Part shown: one piece after another, positions 22,906 through 31,787 of the stretch
Layout: every line of letters starts with the position of its first letter
Numbering within the stretch: position 1 is the first letter of the stretch
Origin: G016234445 sp964438865
GTDB taxonomy: Bacteria; Chloroflexota; Dehalococcoidia; Tepidiformales; Tepidiformaceae
NCBI GenBank assembly: GCA_964438865.1
Contig: CAYTMI010000006.1
Location: forward strand, 1-64,000
Direction: 5' to 3'
Length of the DNA stretch: 64,000 nt
Translations under genes and position numbers: made by a program
Notes under the pieces: model-generated
The model's input: only the letters and a program-made list of their open reading frames with translations
Told to the model about the DNA's origin: nothing
Databases searched by the model: none

Positions 22906-24986
22906 ATGCCTGGATACATCGTGAGGCTCAAGGCCGTTGACGCGCGGGGTTATGTCGACAGCGTCGCTGCCGGCAAACCCGAGCTGCATTTGCTCGCCCC
23001 CACGCTGAAGGACATCACCGACCTCGTGGAGACGCGCCGCGCGCCCGTCCCCTTCCCGCGCGACATCGGTGGCCCCCCGCCGGCGGGGCCGAAGGACGTT
23101 GACTATCTGATCGCGGTCGACGTCCCGGACGGCAGCGTTGGTGCATTCGTCGCCAAGGCTACTCTGTTCGGCCTCGACTTTTACTTCAACCCTCCGATCA
23201 CGACGACGCAGACGCCCGCCACCTGCCAACTGCCGGTCGCCCCGATCGGGACCGCCAGCCGAGTCAAGGACCTGCTGGGGGTCCAGACGCTCCAGAAGCA
23301 CGGCATGGACGGCACGGGGGTGCTCCTCGCGATCGTTGACCTGGGCATCAACCTTCCGGCACTGACTAAAGCTCTTGGCTTCCAGCCTAAGCTGGACTCA
23401 GCGCACAGCTTCTCCTCCGACCTCGTTACGGCGCCGGGCGGCGCAAGCGAGTCTTCCCACGGGAACATGGTGGCCTTCGACGCGCTCATTGTGGCCCCCA
23501 ACGCCACCCTCCTCGACATCAACTACTCCGCTTCCCCGGCGCCATTCCAATCTGGCGCCGAGCCGCTCCTCGACGACGTTCTGGAGATCATCGCGGTCTT
23601 CAGCCAGCTTCGTAAGATTCATGCGTGGGCATCCACAGGCCGCCCCGGCCCCGTCCCTATGGTGATCAACAACAGCTGGGTCGTCTCCTCCCTCGCCGGC
23701 GACCCTCCGCCGAAGCAGCCCGGGAACTACAGCGACAACCCGAAGCACCTGGTCATGCAACTCGTGTCCGCCATGGCCCGGGAGGGAATCGACATCGTCT
23801 TCGGGGCTGGAAACTGCGGCCCGGACTGCCCGTCGGGCTACTGCAGCGTGCTCAACCAGAAGAACCCGATCTTCGGCGTGGCATCGTCCGCGGATGTGCT
23901 GACCGTGGGAGCGATCGACGCCACCAGAACCATCGCCGGTTATTCGTCGCGGGGCCCCGGCAGAACGGCGCTCCGGCGGCAAAAGCCCGACCTTGTGGCA
24001 TGGTCGCATTTCGCGGGGTTCATCCCGGGCGGCGCCGACACCGGAACCTCGGCGGCCGCACCTGTCGCCAGCGGGGTCATCGCCGCATACCGCAGCAAGC
24101 ATCCCTTCGTGCCGAAGAAGCCGGGCCGGACTCCGAAGGAGCTGTTCGACCTGCTCCGCGCGACAGCGGAGCCGATCGGGCCGCTCGGCTGGGATAGCAC
24201 GTTCGGATTCGGGATCATCGACCCGGTCGCGGCGGTGAAGGCGGACCACAGGGTGCAAGACATCATCCACGTGGGGGACGAGGACAGGCTGGTGGCGCTA
24301 CCATGCGGATGCGGCCCAGCGAAGTTCCCAAATGTCGTGCAGCATCCGCGTCCCGTGAACCGCCCGGTATCTTGCTGCCCGTGCTGCCGCCCCACGCCCT
24401 CGTACGGGCCGGTGCTCCCGGTCGCGATTGCCGCGGCCGGCCTGGTCCAAAACCTGCGCTCAACGTCCATGCGCCCGACGGGCTGGCAGGGCACCGCCTG
24501 GCAAGACATATCGCTTCGTGGGGTCGCGTGGCAGGACATACCGTGGCAAGACATCGCGTGGCAGGACATACCGTGGCAAGACATNNNNNNNNNNNNNNNN
24601 NNNNNNNNNNNNNNNNNNNNNNNNNNNNNNNNNNNNNNNNNNNNNNNNNNNNNNNNNNNNNNNNNNNNNNNNNNNNNNNNNNNNGGCAGGACATACCGTG
24701 GCAAGACATCGCGTGGCAGGACATACCGTGGCAAGACATCGCGTGGCAAGACATACCGTGGCAAGACATACCGTGGCAGGACATCCCGTGGCAAGACATC
24801 CCCTGGCAGGACATCGCCGCCTGGCAGGACATCCCCTGGCAGGACATCAGCCACGGGACGGCGGCCGGCTGTTCCGGAACCGCCCGGGCGGCTTGCCACT
24901 GCCAGCCCAGGGCTCAGTCCTGCCATTGCCAGCCAGCGCCGGTGCACTCCTGCCACTGCGGCCACTCCGGGGGCGGCTGCTGCTAG
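22906..24986 (+). CDS. Subtilisin-type (S8) serine peptidase with WQDI repeats and Cys-rich tail (interrupted by assembly gap)
   Basis: The S8 catalytic domain (about 110-455) has Asp145 (AIVDLGIN), His185 (SSHGNMVAFD), the oxyanion Asn303 (GAGNCG) and Ser382 (GTSAAAPVASG). There is no Sec signal peptide. A Cys-rich linker (CGCG, then CCPCC) leads to tandem WQDIP/WQDIA pentapeptides, interrupted by the N gap, followed by a short tail with nine Cys arranged as three CHC groups plus a final CC. The product crosses the gap: the repeat frame continues after it only if the true gap length is 5+15k bases, and the stop is at 24984-24986. Reading the 100-N placeholder literally gives a wrong frame to 25008. 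It follows the cyclase gene by 74 nt, same strand. Confidence 0.82.
24499..24848 (+). repeat. 15-bp coding tandem repeat, WQDI(P/A), with 30-bp higher-order period
   Basis: The unit tggca(a/g)gacat(a/c)(c/g)cg recurs every 15 bp, alternating Pro and Ala endings so that many copies form a 30-bp double unit. About five copies precede the N gap and eleven follow it. Synonymous changes (CAA/CAG, ATA/ATC) mark individual copies, and the last units drift (WQDIAA, WQDIS). Confidence 0.95.
24585..24684. other. Assembly gap, exactly 100 N
   Basis: A placeholder-length run of N within the tandem repeat. The size is conventional, not measured: continuity of the repeat needs 5+15k bases, and 100 does not fit. 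Confidence 0.97.
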
Positions 24987-25281
24987 CAGGCTGCTGAAGA
25001 ACGGCTGATCCGGGGTGGCGAAGGAGCGCGGCGGTGTGGGTCGGCGCACGGGACCGGGGGCGGGGTCCCAAGGCCTTCGGAGCGACGGCGGAGTGCGCGC
25101 GGTGCGCAGCGGAGTGCCAGGCGGGCAGGGGGACGGATCGGCGGGGAGGGCCAACCCGAGTTTGTGAGAGGCGTGCTCCAACTCCACCATCAGGGCGTGC
25201 GGCGGCCGCGCGAAACTGGCGACCTTCGGGCCATAAGTTTGGCCCGGATGGTCGGCGCGGGCGGGACGGCCCGGTTCTAAC
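24987..25281. other. Gene-free stretch between the S8 peptidase and the PhnD remnant
   Basis: No supported gene on either strand. It holds a perfect 7-bp inverted repeat with a 6-nt loop (CGGGCCA 25227-25233, TGGCCCG 25240-25246) without a T tail. The rest is GC-rich and featureless; it may contain the decayed 5' part of the PhnD gene that follows. Confidence 0.5.
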
Positions 25282-25836
25282 GTGCCGCCGACGTCGGCGC
25301 TCTACCAGCAGCTCGCAACCTACTTTGGGGCGAAGCTCGGCCGGCCCGTAGAGCTGGTCCAGGGCAAGACCTATGCCGAGATCAACGACCTTCTTAAATC
25401 CGGCGAGGTGACGGTGGCGATCGTCTGCACGAACCCCTACCTGCAGGGGCGCGACGACTTTGGCATGGAACTGATCGCGGCGCCGCAGGTGGACGGCGAC
25501 GTGGTCTACTACTCGCTGCTCATCGTGAACCGGAACTCGACGGCCGCGTCGCTGGGCGATCACCGGGGTACGAGCTTCGCCTTCAGCGACCCGCTTTCGA
25601 ACTCCGGGAGGCTCGCGCCGATCTATCAGCTCGCCCTGCGCGGGCGGAACCCGGAGTCGTTCTTCAGCCAGACGATCTTCACGTACTCCCACGACAGTTC
25701 GATCCGGGCCGAACGGTTCTTACGGCCCAATGGTCCCCAAATCTGGGGTCTAGCGGCCTTGGGATATATTTCACAAAGTTCCCATACTCGCTACGACGCG
25801 ACGTCCGACGTGCGCGACACATGGGGGGTTCCTTGA
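25282..25836 (+). pseudogene. Remnant of a PhnD-type phosphate/phosphonate-binding protein gene
   Basis: The frame encodes the middle of a periplasmic PhnD-like binding protein: YQQLATYFGAKLGRPVEL, AEINDLLKSGEVTVAIVCTNPY, YYSLLIVNRNS, GTSFAFSDPLSNSG and the SHDSSIRA substrate-loop motif. The signal peptide and first strand are missing, and similarity stops abruptly near 25709; the last 40 residues are unrelated and run into the promoter of the molybdoenzyme operon. A stop codon lies just upstream of the GTG. Family members are about 280-330 residues, so this is truncated at both ends. No permease or ATPase gene is next to it. Confidence 0.75.
25759..25788 (+). promoter_or_regulatory. Promoter with overlapping Rex-type operator for the molybdoenzyme operon
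   Basis: TTGGGA (25759-25764), N18, CATACT (25783-25788) forms a promoter about 97 nt before the first gene. The 18-mer TTGGGATATATTTCACAA (25759-25776) matches TTGTGAA-N4-TTCACAA at 12 of 14 defined positions, with a perfect right half, and covers the -35 and most of the spacer. Repressor binding there would block polymerase. Confidence 0.6.
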
Positions 25837-25884
25837 AGGCCGTCAGATCCGAATCCAATGCGAACCAGTTCCGGAGGGTGAACG

Positions 25885-26859
25885 ATGCCCAAGACAGCTA
25901 GCCGCCGCAGATTCCTGGCGGGGGCCGCCGCCAGCGTGCCGGCCCTGGTGGCCGGTGGGGGCCTCGGGCGCGGTACTCCGGCCTCAGCCGCCGTCAGCGG
26001 GGTTCCAGACCCGCAGGTGGCGGCTCAGCGCCAGCGGTACTTGCAGGAAGCGCGCCTCGATCGCAGCCTGCACGGCGGAGGCTCGGCCTTCCCGGTCCCA
26101 CCCGCGATCGAGATTCCTGTCATTCCCGCCCCGGCGGGGCCGCCTGCCCTCCAGCAGTCCACGGCGCCGGAAAGCCTCGTCCTGCGCATGCAGGAAGAGT
26201 TGAAGCGGGCAATGGCAAAACCGATCGATCAGCGCCGGTGGATCATGATCATCGACCTGCGTAAGTGCATCGGCTGCCACGCCTGCACGGTCGCCTGCAT
26301 TGCCGAAAACCACCTGCCCCCGGGCGTGGTCTACCGGCCAGTGCTCGAAGAGGAGATCGGCGAGTATCCGAACGTCACGCGCCGCTTTACGCCGCGCCCG
26401 TGCATGCAGTGCGACGACCCGCCCTGCGTGCCGGTTTGCCCCGTCAACGCGACCTACAGACGGCCCGACGGCATCGTCGAAGTCGACTACAACAAGTGCA
26501 TCGGCTGCCGCTATTGCATGATGGCCTGTCCGTATGCGGCCCGCTACTTCGACTTTGGCGAACACTACACCGACGACACCCCCCAACTGCAGGCCTACGA
26601 GGAAAGCCCGGCGCCCGAATACGGCCGGAACTGGTCCCGCGGGTCGGTTGAGGGCGTCGTGCGCAAGTGCCAGTTCTGCGTGCACCGGCTCAACGCCGGC
26701 ATGCTGCCTGCCTGCGTCACGACCTGCATTGGCGGCGCCACGTACTTCGGCGACGCCAACGACCCGGACAGCCTGGTGAACGAGCTCGTGGCGAGCGGCC
26801 GCGCCGTCAGGCTCAAGGAAGAGCTGGGCACCAAGCCCAAGGTCTACTACCTCGTCTAG
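25885..26859 (+). CDS. Tat-exported four-cluster ferredoxin subunit (TtrB/PsrB type)
   Basis: 324 residues. The N terminus has a twin-arginine signal (SRRRFLAGAAA), so the protein is exported folded. Sixteen cysteines form four [4Fe-4S] motifs: CIGCHACTVAC, CMQCDDPPCVPVC, CIGCRYCMMAC and CQFC with the distant CVTTC. Such proteins wire electrons between a membrane quinol-oxidising NrfD-type subunit and a molybdopterin catalytic subunit. It is the first gene of a B-C-A operon, the order known for tetrathionate reductase (ttrBCA). Residues 30-100 are a Pro/Ala-rich linker. A Rex-like operator overlaps the promoter. The exact substrate cannot be read from the sequence. Confidence 0.9.
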   Translation: MPKTASRRRFLAGAAASVPALVAGGGLGRGTPASAAVSGVPDPQVAAQRQRYLQEARLDRSLHGGGSAFPVPPAIEIPVIPAPAGPPALQQSTAPESLVLRMQEELKRAMAKPIDQRRWIMIIDLRKCIGCHACTVACIAENHLPPGVVYRPVLEEEIGEYPNVTRRFTPRPCMQCDDPPCVPVCPVNATYRRPDGIVEVDYNKCIGCRYCMMACPYAARYFDFGEHYTDDTPQLQAYEESPAPEYGRNWSRGSVEGVVRKCQFCVHRLNAGMLPACVTTCIGGATYFGDANDPDSLVNELVASGRAVRLKEELGTKPKVYYLV

Positions 26860-26869
26860 GAGGCTGAAG

Positions 26870-28210
26870 ATGAGTGCAGCACAGGGTACACCACAGAATG
26901 GCACGCCCGGCCTTCTCGCTACGAGGACATGGGCCATTCCCCTGGCCGTGGCGTGGGCCGTCGCCTTCGCCGCCGGCAGCGTTGGTTTCGCGCAACGCCT
27001 GACCGAAGGCCACCAGCCCGCCAACTACGGCAGCTTTATGACGTGGGGCCTCTGGGTCGCCGTCTACCAGTACCTCATCGAGATGGCCGCGGGAGCTTTC
27101 ATTCTCACTGCTGCCATATTCGTTCTGCGGCTGAAGCCGCTGGAGCGACTGGCGCGGGTCAGCCTGCTGCTGGCGTTGGTCTCGCTTATCGCCGGCATCA
27201 TCATGGTCTGGCTTGACCTCGGCCGCATGGAGCGATTCTGGCGCGTCATTGCAGGCCCAGACTGGAGTTCGGTCATCGCCTGGGTCGTGGTCGCCTACAC
27301 AGCGTTCCTTATCGTCGGCGCCGCAGCACTCTGGTTTGCCATGCGGCGCGACCTGGTGGAGCGGTCGGGTGGCGCCGGCTTCCTGGCCGCCGTGGCACGG
27401 GTCCTTACCTTTGGCCGCACGGACGTGTCCGAAGCGGCACTCCGCCGCGATATGCAGGTTGTCCGCGTGCTGATGATCGTGGGCCTTGTGCCGGCGATCG
27501 GCTTCAGCGGCGGCGAAGGCGCCCTCTTCGGCGTCGTGGGTGCGCGGCCCTACTGGAACAGCTCTATCCTTCCCATCGCGTTCCTGGCCTCCTCGCTGGT
27601 CACGGCCGGCGCTGCCCTCACGGTCTTCGGCGCCTTCTTCTGGCCCGAGCGCAGCCGCCGGCAGCGCGAGATGGTCATTTTCATGGGGCGGCTAACGATG
27701 ATCTCGCTGGCCGCGCTGCTCCTGCTTGAATTCGCGGACTACAGCGTCGGCATGTATGCCTCGATTCCCGCGCAGCGCGACGCTTACGACGAGATCCTCA
27801 GCGGCGACTACTGGTGGAGCTTCTGGCTCGTGCACCTGCTCGGCGGCGCGGCGATTCCCTTTGTGCTGCTGGCCATCCGGGGGAAGTCGCCCAGCTGGCT
27901 CGGGATTGCCGCCTTGCTGGTGGCTGCCGGAATGTTGAGCGTCCGCCTGAACGCCGTGATCCCTGGCCAGATCCTGCCTCAGCTCGAAGGGCTGGACACG
28001 GCCTTCGTCAGCGACCGGCTGGCGTTTGACTATGCGCCGAGCGTGATGGAGTGGCTGGTGAGCCTCTTCGTCGCCAGCATCGCCGTGCTCCTGTTCTACG
28101 TCGGCTACCGGCTGCTGCCGATTGGCGGACAGGCGATTGAAGCGACGCCGGGGCCGGGGACGCCACAGCCAGAGATCGCGCCGGCCGCCAGGTTCAAGGG
28201 GGGAGACTAG
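26870..28210 (+). CDS. NrfD/PsrC-type integral membrane quinol oxidoreductase subunit
   Basis: 446 residues with about nine or ten hydrophobic helices. Typical features are the first helix (WAIPLAVAWAVAFAAGSVGF), GLWVAVYQYLIEMAAGAFIL in helix 2, the middle loop with DLGRMERFWRVI and a conserved LLEFADYSVGMY stretch. NrfD-family subunits exchange electrons with menaquinone/ubiquinone. It starts 10 nt after the Fe-S gene with GGAGG in between, and ends 2 nt before the catalytic subunit gene, so the three are one operon. The C terminus is a short Pro-rich cytosolic or external tail. Confidence 0.9.
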   Translation: MSAAQGTPQNGTPGLLATRTWAIPLAVAWAVAFAAGSVGFAQRLTEGHQPANYGSFMTWGLWVAVYQYLIEMAAGAFILTAAIFVLRLKPLERLARVSLLLALVSLIAGIIMVWLDLGRMERFWRVIAGPDWSSVIAWVVVAYTAFLIVGAAALWFAMRRDLVERSGGAGFLAAVARVLTFGRTDVSEAALRRDMQVVRVLMIVGLVPAIGFSGGEGALFGVVGARPYWNSSILPIAFLASSLVTAGAALTVFGAFFWPERSRRQREMVIFMGRLTMISLAALLLLEFADYSVGMYASIPAQRDAYDEILSGDYWWSFWLVHLLGGAAIPFVLLAIRGKSPSWLGIAALLVAAGMLSVRLNAVIPGQILPQLEGLDTAFVSDRLAFDYAPSVMEWLVSLFVASIAVLLFYVGYRLLPIGGQAIEATPGPGTPQPEIAPAARFKGGD

Positions 28211-28212
28211 CC

Positions 28213-31200
28213 ATGCCAAACGAAAACGGGAGCAGCCAGGAACTCGGACGAACCACCGCAGGGAGTGACGCAAAGATGCCGGACAACGAAACGGAACTCG
28301 CAAGCAACGGCCTGAGCCGCCGCGATTTCGTCAAGACCTCGGCCTTTCTCGGCGGTGCGGCGGTGGCCGCGAGCCAGGTGCCGTGGCTCTTCGACGCGTT
28401 CGGCGACTCGCCCGCCCGAAGCATCACTCCGGGAGCCGAATACGGCCTGGCCCGACCAGAGAACATCGTCTACACGGTCTGCCAGCAGTGCAACACGCAG
28501 TGCGGTATCAAGGTCAAGATCCACGACGGTGTGGTCGTGAAGGTCGATGGCAACCCCTTCTCGCCGTGGACCCAGCAGCCCCATTTCCCATACAAGACGT
28601 CGGTCTTCGACACGGCCACCGTAGACGGCTTCATCTGCCCCAAAGGCCAGGCGAGCGCACAGACGTCGTACGACCCATACCGTGTTATCAAGGTACTGAA
28701 GCGTGCCGGCCCCCGCGGCTCCAACAAGTGGCAGACGATCGCCTTCGACAAAGCTATCGAGGAAATCGTCAATGGCGGCAGGCTGTTCGCGAGCGTGTCC
28801 GGCGAGGAGAACCGCGAGATCACCGGCCTCAAGGCTCTCTGGGCGCTCCGCGATCCCAAGGTCGCCAAGGCCATGGGCGACGACGTCAAGACCATCCTCT
28901 CCAAGAAGACTCCCGAGGAAAAGCAGAAAGCGGTCGAAGAGTTCAAGGCCAAGCACCGCGACAACCTGGACAAACTGATCGACCCGGACCACCCGGACCT
29001 GGGACCGAAGAACAACCAGGTCACCTACCTGTGGGGCCGTCAGAAGGGGGGACGGGGCGATTTCATCCATCGCTTCTTTGGTGATTCCTTCGGAACCGTC
29101 AACCGGCACGGCCACACCACCGTCTGCAACGGCTCGCTCTACTTCGCAGGGAAGGCGATGACCGAGCAGTACAAGGAAGGTAAGTGGGCCGATGGCAAGA
29201 AGTTCTACTGGCAGGCGGACCTGGAGTCCGCCGAGTTCGTCCTCTTCGTGGGAGTCAATCCCTTCGAGGCGAGCCAGGGGCCTACCCTGCGCGCTTCGCG
29301 CATCACGCGAGGAATCAGCGAAGGCACACTGAAGTACGCGGTAGTCGACCCGCGCCTGTCGCGCACGGCGTCGAAGGCGTGGAAGTGGCTGCCCATCATG
29401 CCGGGAACCGATGCGGCGATGGCCCTGGCCATGACGCGCTGGATCATCGAGAACAAGCGCTACGACGCGAAGTACCTGGCCAACGCCAACAAGGCGGCAG
29501 CCGCGGCGGACAAGGAACCGACCTGGAGCAACGCCGCCTGGCTCGTCAAGCTGGAGAAGGACGGTTCTCCCGGCAAGTTCCTGCGGGCGTCGGAAATCGG
29601 CCTCGCAGCAAAGGAACAGAAGCCGACCGCCGACGGCAAGAGCACGTACGAATTCGACGCCTTCGTCGTGTTGAAGGACGGAAAGCCCGTCGCCTTCGAC
29701 GCAAACGACACCAAGACCGCCGTGGAAGGCGACCTCCTGGTCAGCACTGAACTCAGCGGCGTCAAGGTCAAGAGCGCCCTCCAGGTGCTCTCGGACCAGG
29801 CGATGGCGAAGACAGTCGAGCAGTGGGCTGAGCTCTGCGGGCTCAAGGCGAAGGACATCGTCGACCTTGCCCGCGAATTCACGAGTCACGGCAAGAAGGC
29901 CTGCGTCGACATCCACCGCGGCGTCTCGCAGCACACAAACGGGCTCTATGGGTGCAGCGCCTGGTTCACCGTCAACCTGCTCATCGGCAACTACGACTGG
30001 AAGGGCGGCATGGCCTCCGGCTCGGCCTGGGACGCGGCGGGAACCAAGGAGGGCCAGCCCTACCCTGTCGGCTCGCTGCACCCGGCCAAGATCCCCACAT
30101 TCGGCGTAGACCTCATCCGCACCAACGTCAAATACGAAGAGAGCACGCTCTTCAAGGGATACCCCGCAGCACGGCAGTGGTACCCGCTGGCTTCGGACAT
30201 CTACCAGGAGGTGTTGCCTTCGGCCGCGGAGGGCTACCCCTACGGCGTCAAGGCGCTCTTCATCTACATGGGCACGCCGGTCTATTCACTCCCGGCGGGC
30301 CACACCAACATCGAGATCCTTGCCGATCCGAACAAGATCCCGCTGGTCATCGCGAGCGACATCGTCATCGGCGAAACCAGCATGTACGCGGACTACATCT
30401 TCCCCGATGCCGCGAACCTCGAGCGATGGGAAATGGCGGGCACGCAGTTTTCCGTCATCTGGAAGGTGATGCCCATCCGCCAACCTGCCATTCCCGCGCC
30501 CAACGAGGTCGTCAAGGTGTACGGCCAGGATATGCCCGTGTCGCTTGAGTCGATGCTCATGGGCCTGGCCGAAAAGCTCGGGTTGCCGGGCTTCGGCCCA
30601 GGCGGCTTCGGCGAGGGACAGGACTTCACCCGGCCCGAGGACTTCTACCTGAAGATGACGGCGAACGTGGCCTTCGGCGAAAAGAAGGACGGCACGGAGG
30701 CAGTACCCGACGCCGACGACAAGGAGCTTGAGCTGTTCGTCAATGCGCGGCGCCACATGCCCGCGGCCGTCTTCGACGCGGCCACATGGCAGAAGGCGGT
30801 GAAGCCAGAGCTCTGGCGCAAGGTGGTCTACGTTCTGAACCGCGGTGGCCGCTTCGATGACTACGACGCCGGCTACGAAGGCGAGCTTCTGAAGCGGAAG
30901 TTTGGGGCGCAGATCAACCTGTACCAGGAAAAGACCATGTCCACCAAGAGCGCCATGACGGGCAAGGCGTTCATTGGCATCTCGAACTACACTCCCGGCG
31001 TGACCGATTTGAAGGGCAATCCAATCGAGGATGTCGGCTACGACCTGCGGCTCATCACGCACAAGGAGATCACCCATACGAAGAGCCGCACCAACGCCAA
31101 CTACTGGCTCCAGGGCCTCCTTCCGGACGGAGTGTTCGTCATCAACCGGCGCGATGCGGACCGATTGGATTTCAAGGATGGCGATCGTGTGAAGGTCGTC

Positions 31201-31515
31201 TCGGCCACCAATCCTGACGGGGTTTGGGACCTCAAGAACGGCCAGAAGAAGCCGATGATCGGCGCCTTGAAGGTCATCGAAGGCATCCGGCCGGGAGTGG
31301 TGAGCTATTCGCTCGGCAACGGTCACTGGGCGTACGGCAGCCAGGACGTGGAGGTCGACGGCAAAACCATCAGGGGCGACAAACGCCGGTCCAGGGGCCT
31401 CCATGCCAACGCGGCCATGCGCACGGACCCGGTCAAGCCCGACATGTGCCTCACTGACCCGGCCGGGGCGAGCGCCGTCTTCTTCGATACCTACGTCAAA
31501 CTGGTGAAGGCGTAG
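28213..31515 (+). CDS. Molybdopterin oxidoreductase catalytic subunit, TtrA-like
   Basis: 1,100 residues, long for the DMSO-reductase superfamily. A twin-arginine signal (LSRRDFVKTSAFLGG) sits at about residue 34 after an unusual polar N-terminal extension. The proximal cluster motif is CQQCNTQCGIKV with the fourth Cys far downstream (FICPKGQ), followed by a catalytic-domain loop HTTVCNGSLYFAGKA whose Cys is the likely Mo ligand. A large insertion (about residues 185-280, Lys/Glu-rich) and the B-C-A gene order resemble tetrathionate reductase, but polysulfide, thiosulfate or arsenate-type activities are not excluded. It should act outside the membrane with the Fe-S and NrfD subunits. No in-frame TGA interrupts it, so it is a Cys, not a Sec, enzyme. 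Confidence 0.88.
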   Translation: MPNENGSSQELGRTTAGSDAKMPDNETELASNGLSRRDFVKTSAFLGGAAVAASQVPWLFDAFGDSPARSITPGAEYGLARPENIVYTVCQQCNTQCGIKVKIHDGVVVKVDGNPFSPWTQQPHFPYKTSVFDTATVDGFICPKGQASAQTSYDPYRVIKVLKRAGPRGSNKWQTIAFDKAIEEIVNGGRLFASVSGEENREITGLKALWALRDPKVAKAMGDDVKTILSKKTPEEKQKAVEEFKAKHRDNLDKLIDPDHPDLGPKNNQVTYLWGRQKGGRGDFIHRFFGDSFGTVNRHGHTTVCNGSLYFAGKAMTEQYKEGKWADGKKFYWQADLESAEFVLFVGVNPFEASQGPTLRASRITRGISEGTLKYAVVDPRLSRTASKAWKWLPIMPGTDAAMALAMTRWIIENKRYDAKYLANANKAAAAADKEPTWSNAAWLVKLEKDGSPGKFLRASEIGLAAKEQKPTADGKSTYEFDAFVVLKDGKPVAFDANDTKTAVEGDLLVSTELSGVKVKSALQVLSDQAMAKTVEQWAELCGLKAKDIVDLAREFTSHGKKACVDIHRGVSQHTNGLYGCSAWFTVNLLIGNYDWKGGMASGSAWDAAGTKEGQPYPVGSLHPAKIPTFGVDLIRTNVKYEESTLFKGYPAARQWYPLASDIYQEVLPSAAEGYPYGVKALFIYMGTPVYSLPAGHTNIEILADPNKIPLVIASDIVIGETSMYADYIFPDAANLERWEMAGTQFSVIWKVMPIRQPAIPAPNEVVKVYGQDMPVSLESMLMGLAEKLGLPGFGPGGFGEGQDFTRPEDFYLKMTANVAFGEKKDGTEAVPDADDKELELFVNARRHMPAAVFDAATWQKAVKPELWRKVVYVLNRGGRFDDYDAGYEGELLKRKFGAQINLYQEKTMSTKSAMTGKAFIGISNYTPGVTDLKGNPIEDVGYDLRLITHKEITHTKSRTNANYWLQGLLPDGVFVINRRDADRLDFKDGDRVKVVSATNPDGVWDLKNGQKKPMIGALKVIEGIRPGVVSYSLGNGHWAYGSQDVEVDGKTIRGDKRRSRGLHANAAMRTDPVKPDMCLTDPAGASAVFFDTYVKLVKA

Positions 31516-31557
31516 GCGTTGGGGCGACGGCCCCGAGTCGCGCAGCACTCCCACACA

Positions 31558-31586
31558 GGGGCGCCGCCCATCGACGGAGGCGCCCC
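31558..31586 (+). other. Perfect 8-bp hairpin after the molybdoenzyme operon
   Basis: GGGGCGCC (31558-31565) and GGCGCCCC (31579-31586) form a stem around a 13-nt loop, 43 nt after the stop. There is no T tract, so it may stabilise the mRNA end rather than terminate. Confidence 0.5.
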
Positions 31587-31715
31587 TGGGGCGCCGCCGA
31601 GGCCGCCCTCCGCCCGACGAAGGCCGACGCGCTCTCCGGGCAGGCCCTTCACAAGGAGGCGTGCGTCAAGATCTCGAAGGCGTAGCGCTCCACGCGGCGG
31701 TGTCCACCGTGTGGG

Positions 31716-31756
31716 GCAGGGAGGCGGTCCTGAGCAGGGCCGCCTCCTGCTTTGTT
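31716..31756 (+). terminator. Intrinsic terminator for the molybdoenzyme operon
   Basis: A stem of GCAGGGAGGCGG (31716-31727) with CCGCCTCCTGC (31740-31750), one bulged G, is followed by TTTGTT. It lies about 200 nt after the last stop codon and just before the convergent mreB. Confidence 0.6.
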
Positions 31757-31787
31757 CGGTAGGCGGGAGCCCCCGTCGGCTGACCCC

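Noticed and set aside
24499..24848. CRISPR array
   Set aside because: The 15-bp units are contiguous, without spacers, and encode WQDI(P/A) in the frame of the S8 peptidase.
24685..25008. Arg/Lys/Thr-rich C terminus of the protease read through the 100 N
   Set aside because: This depends on the arbitrary gap length. The WQDI frame ending at 24986 continues the repeat seen before the gap.
24987..25030. Insertion-sequence inverted repeat (GCAGGCTGCTGAAGAACGGC) after the S8 gene
   Set aside because: It resembles some transposon ends in style, but no partner repeat, target duplication or transposase is visible.
31558..31586. Intrinsic terminator at the first hairpin after the molybdoenzyme operon
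   Set aside because: The stem is perfect but no T tract follows; the hairpin at 31716-31750 with TTTGTT is the better candidate.
31648..31654. TTCACAA heptamers at about 31648, 61747 and 62994 as Rex sites
   Set aside because: They are in a convergent intergenic region or inside coding sequence, lack a recognisable left half and are not near a promoter. One or two such heptamers are expected by chance in 64 kb of this composition.
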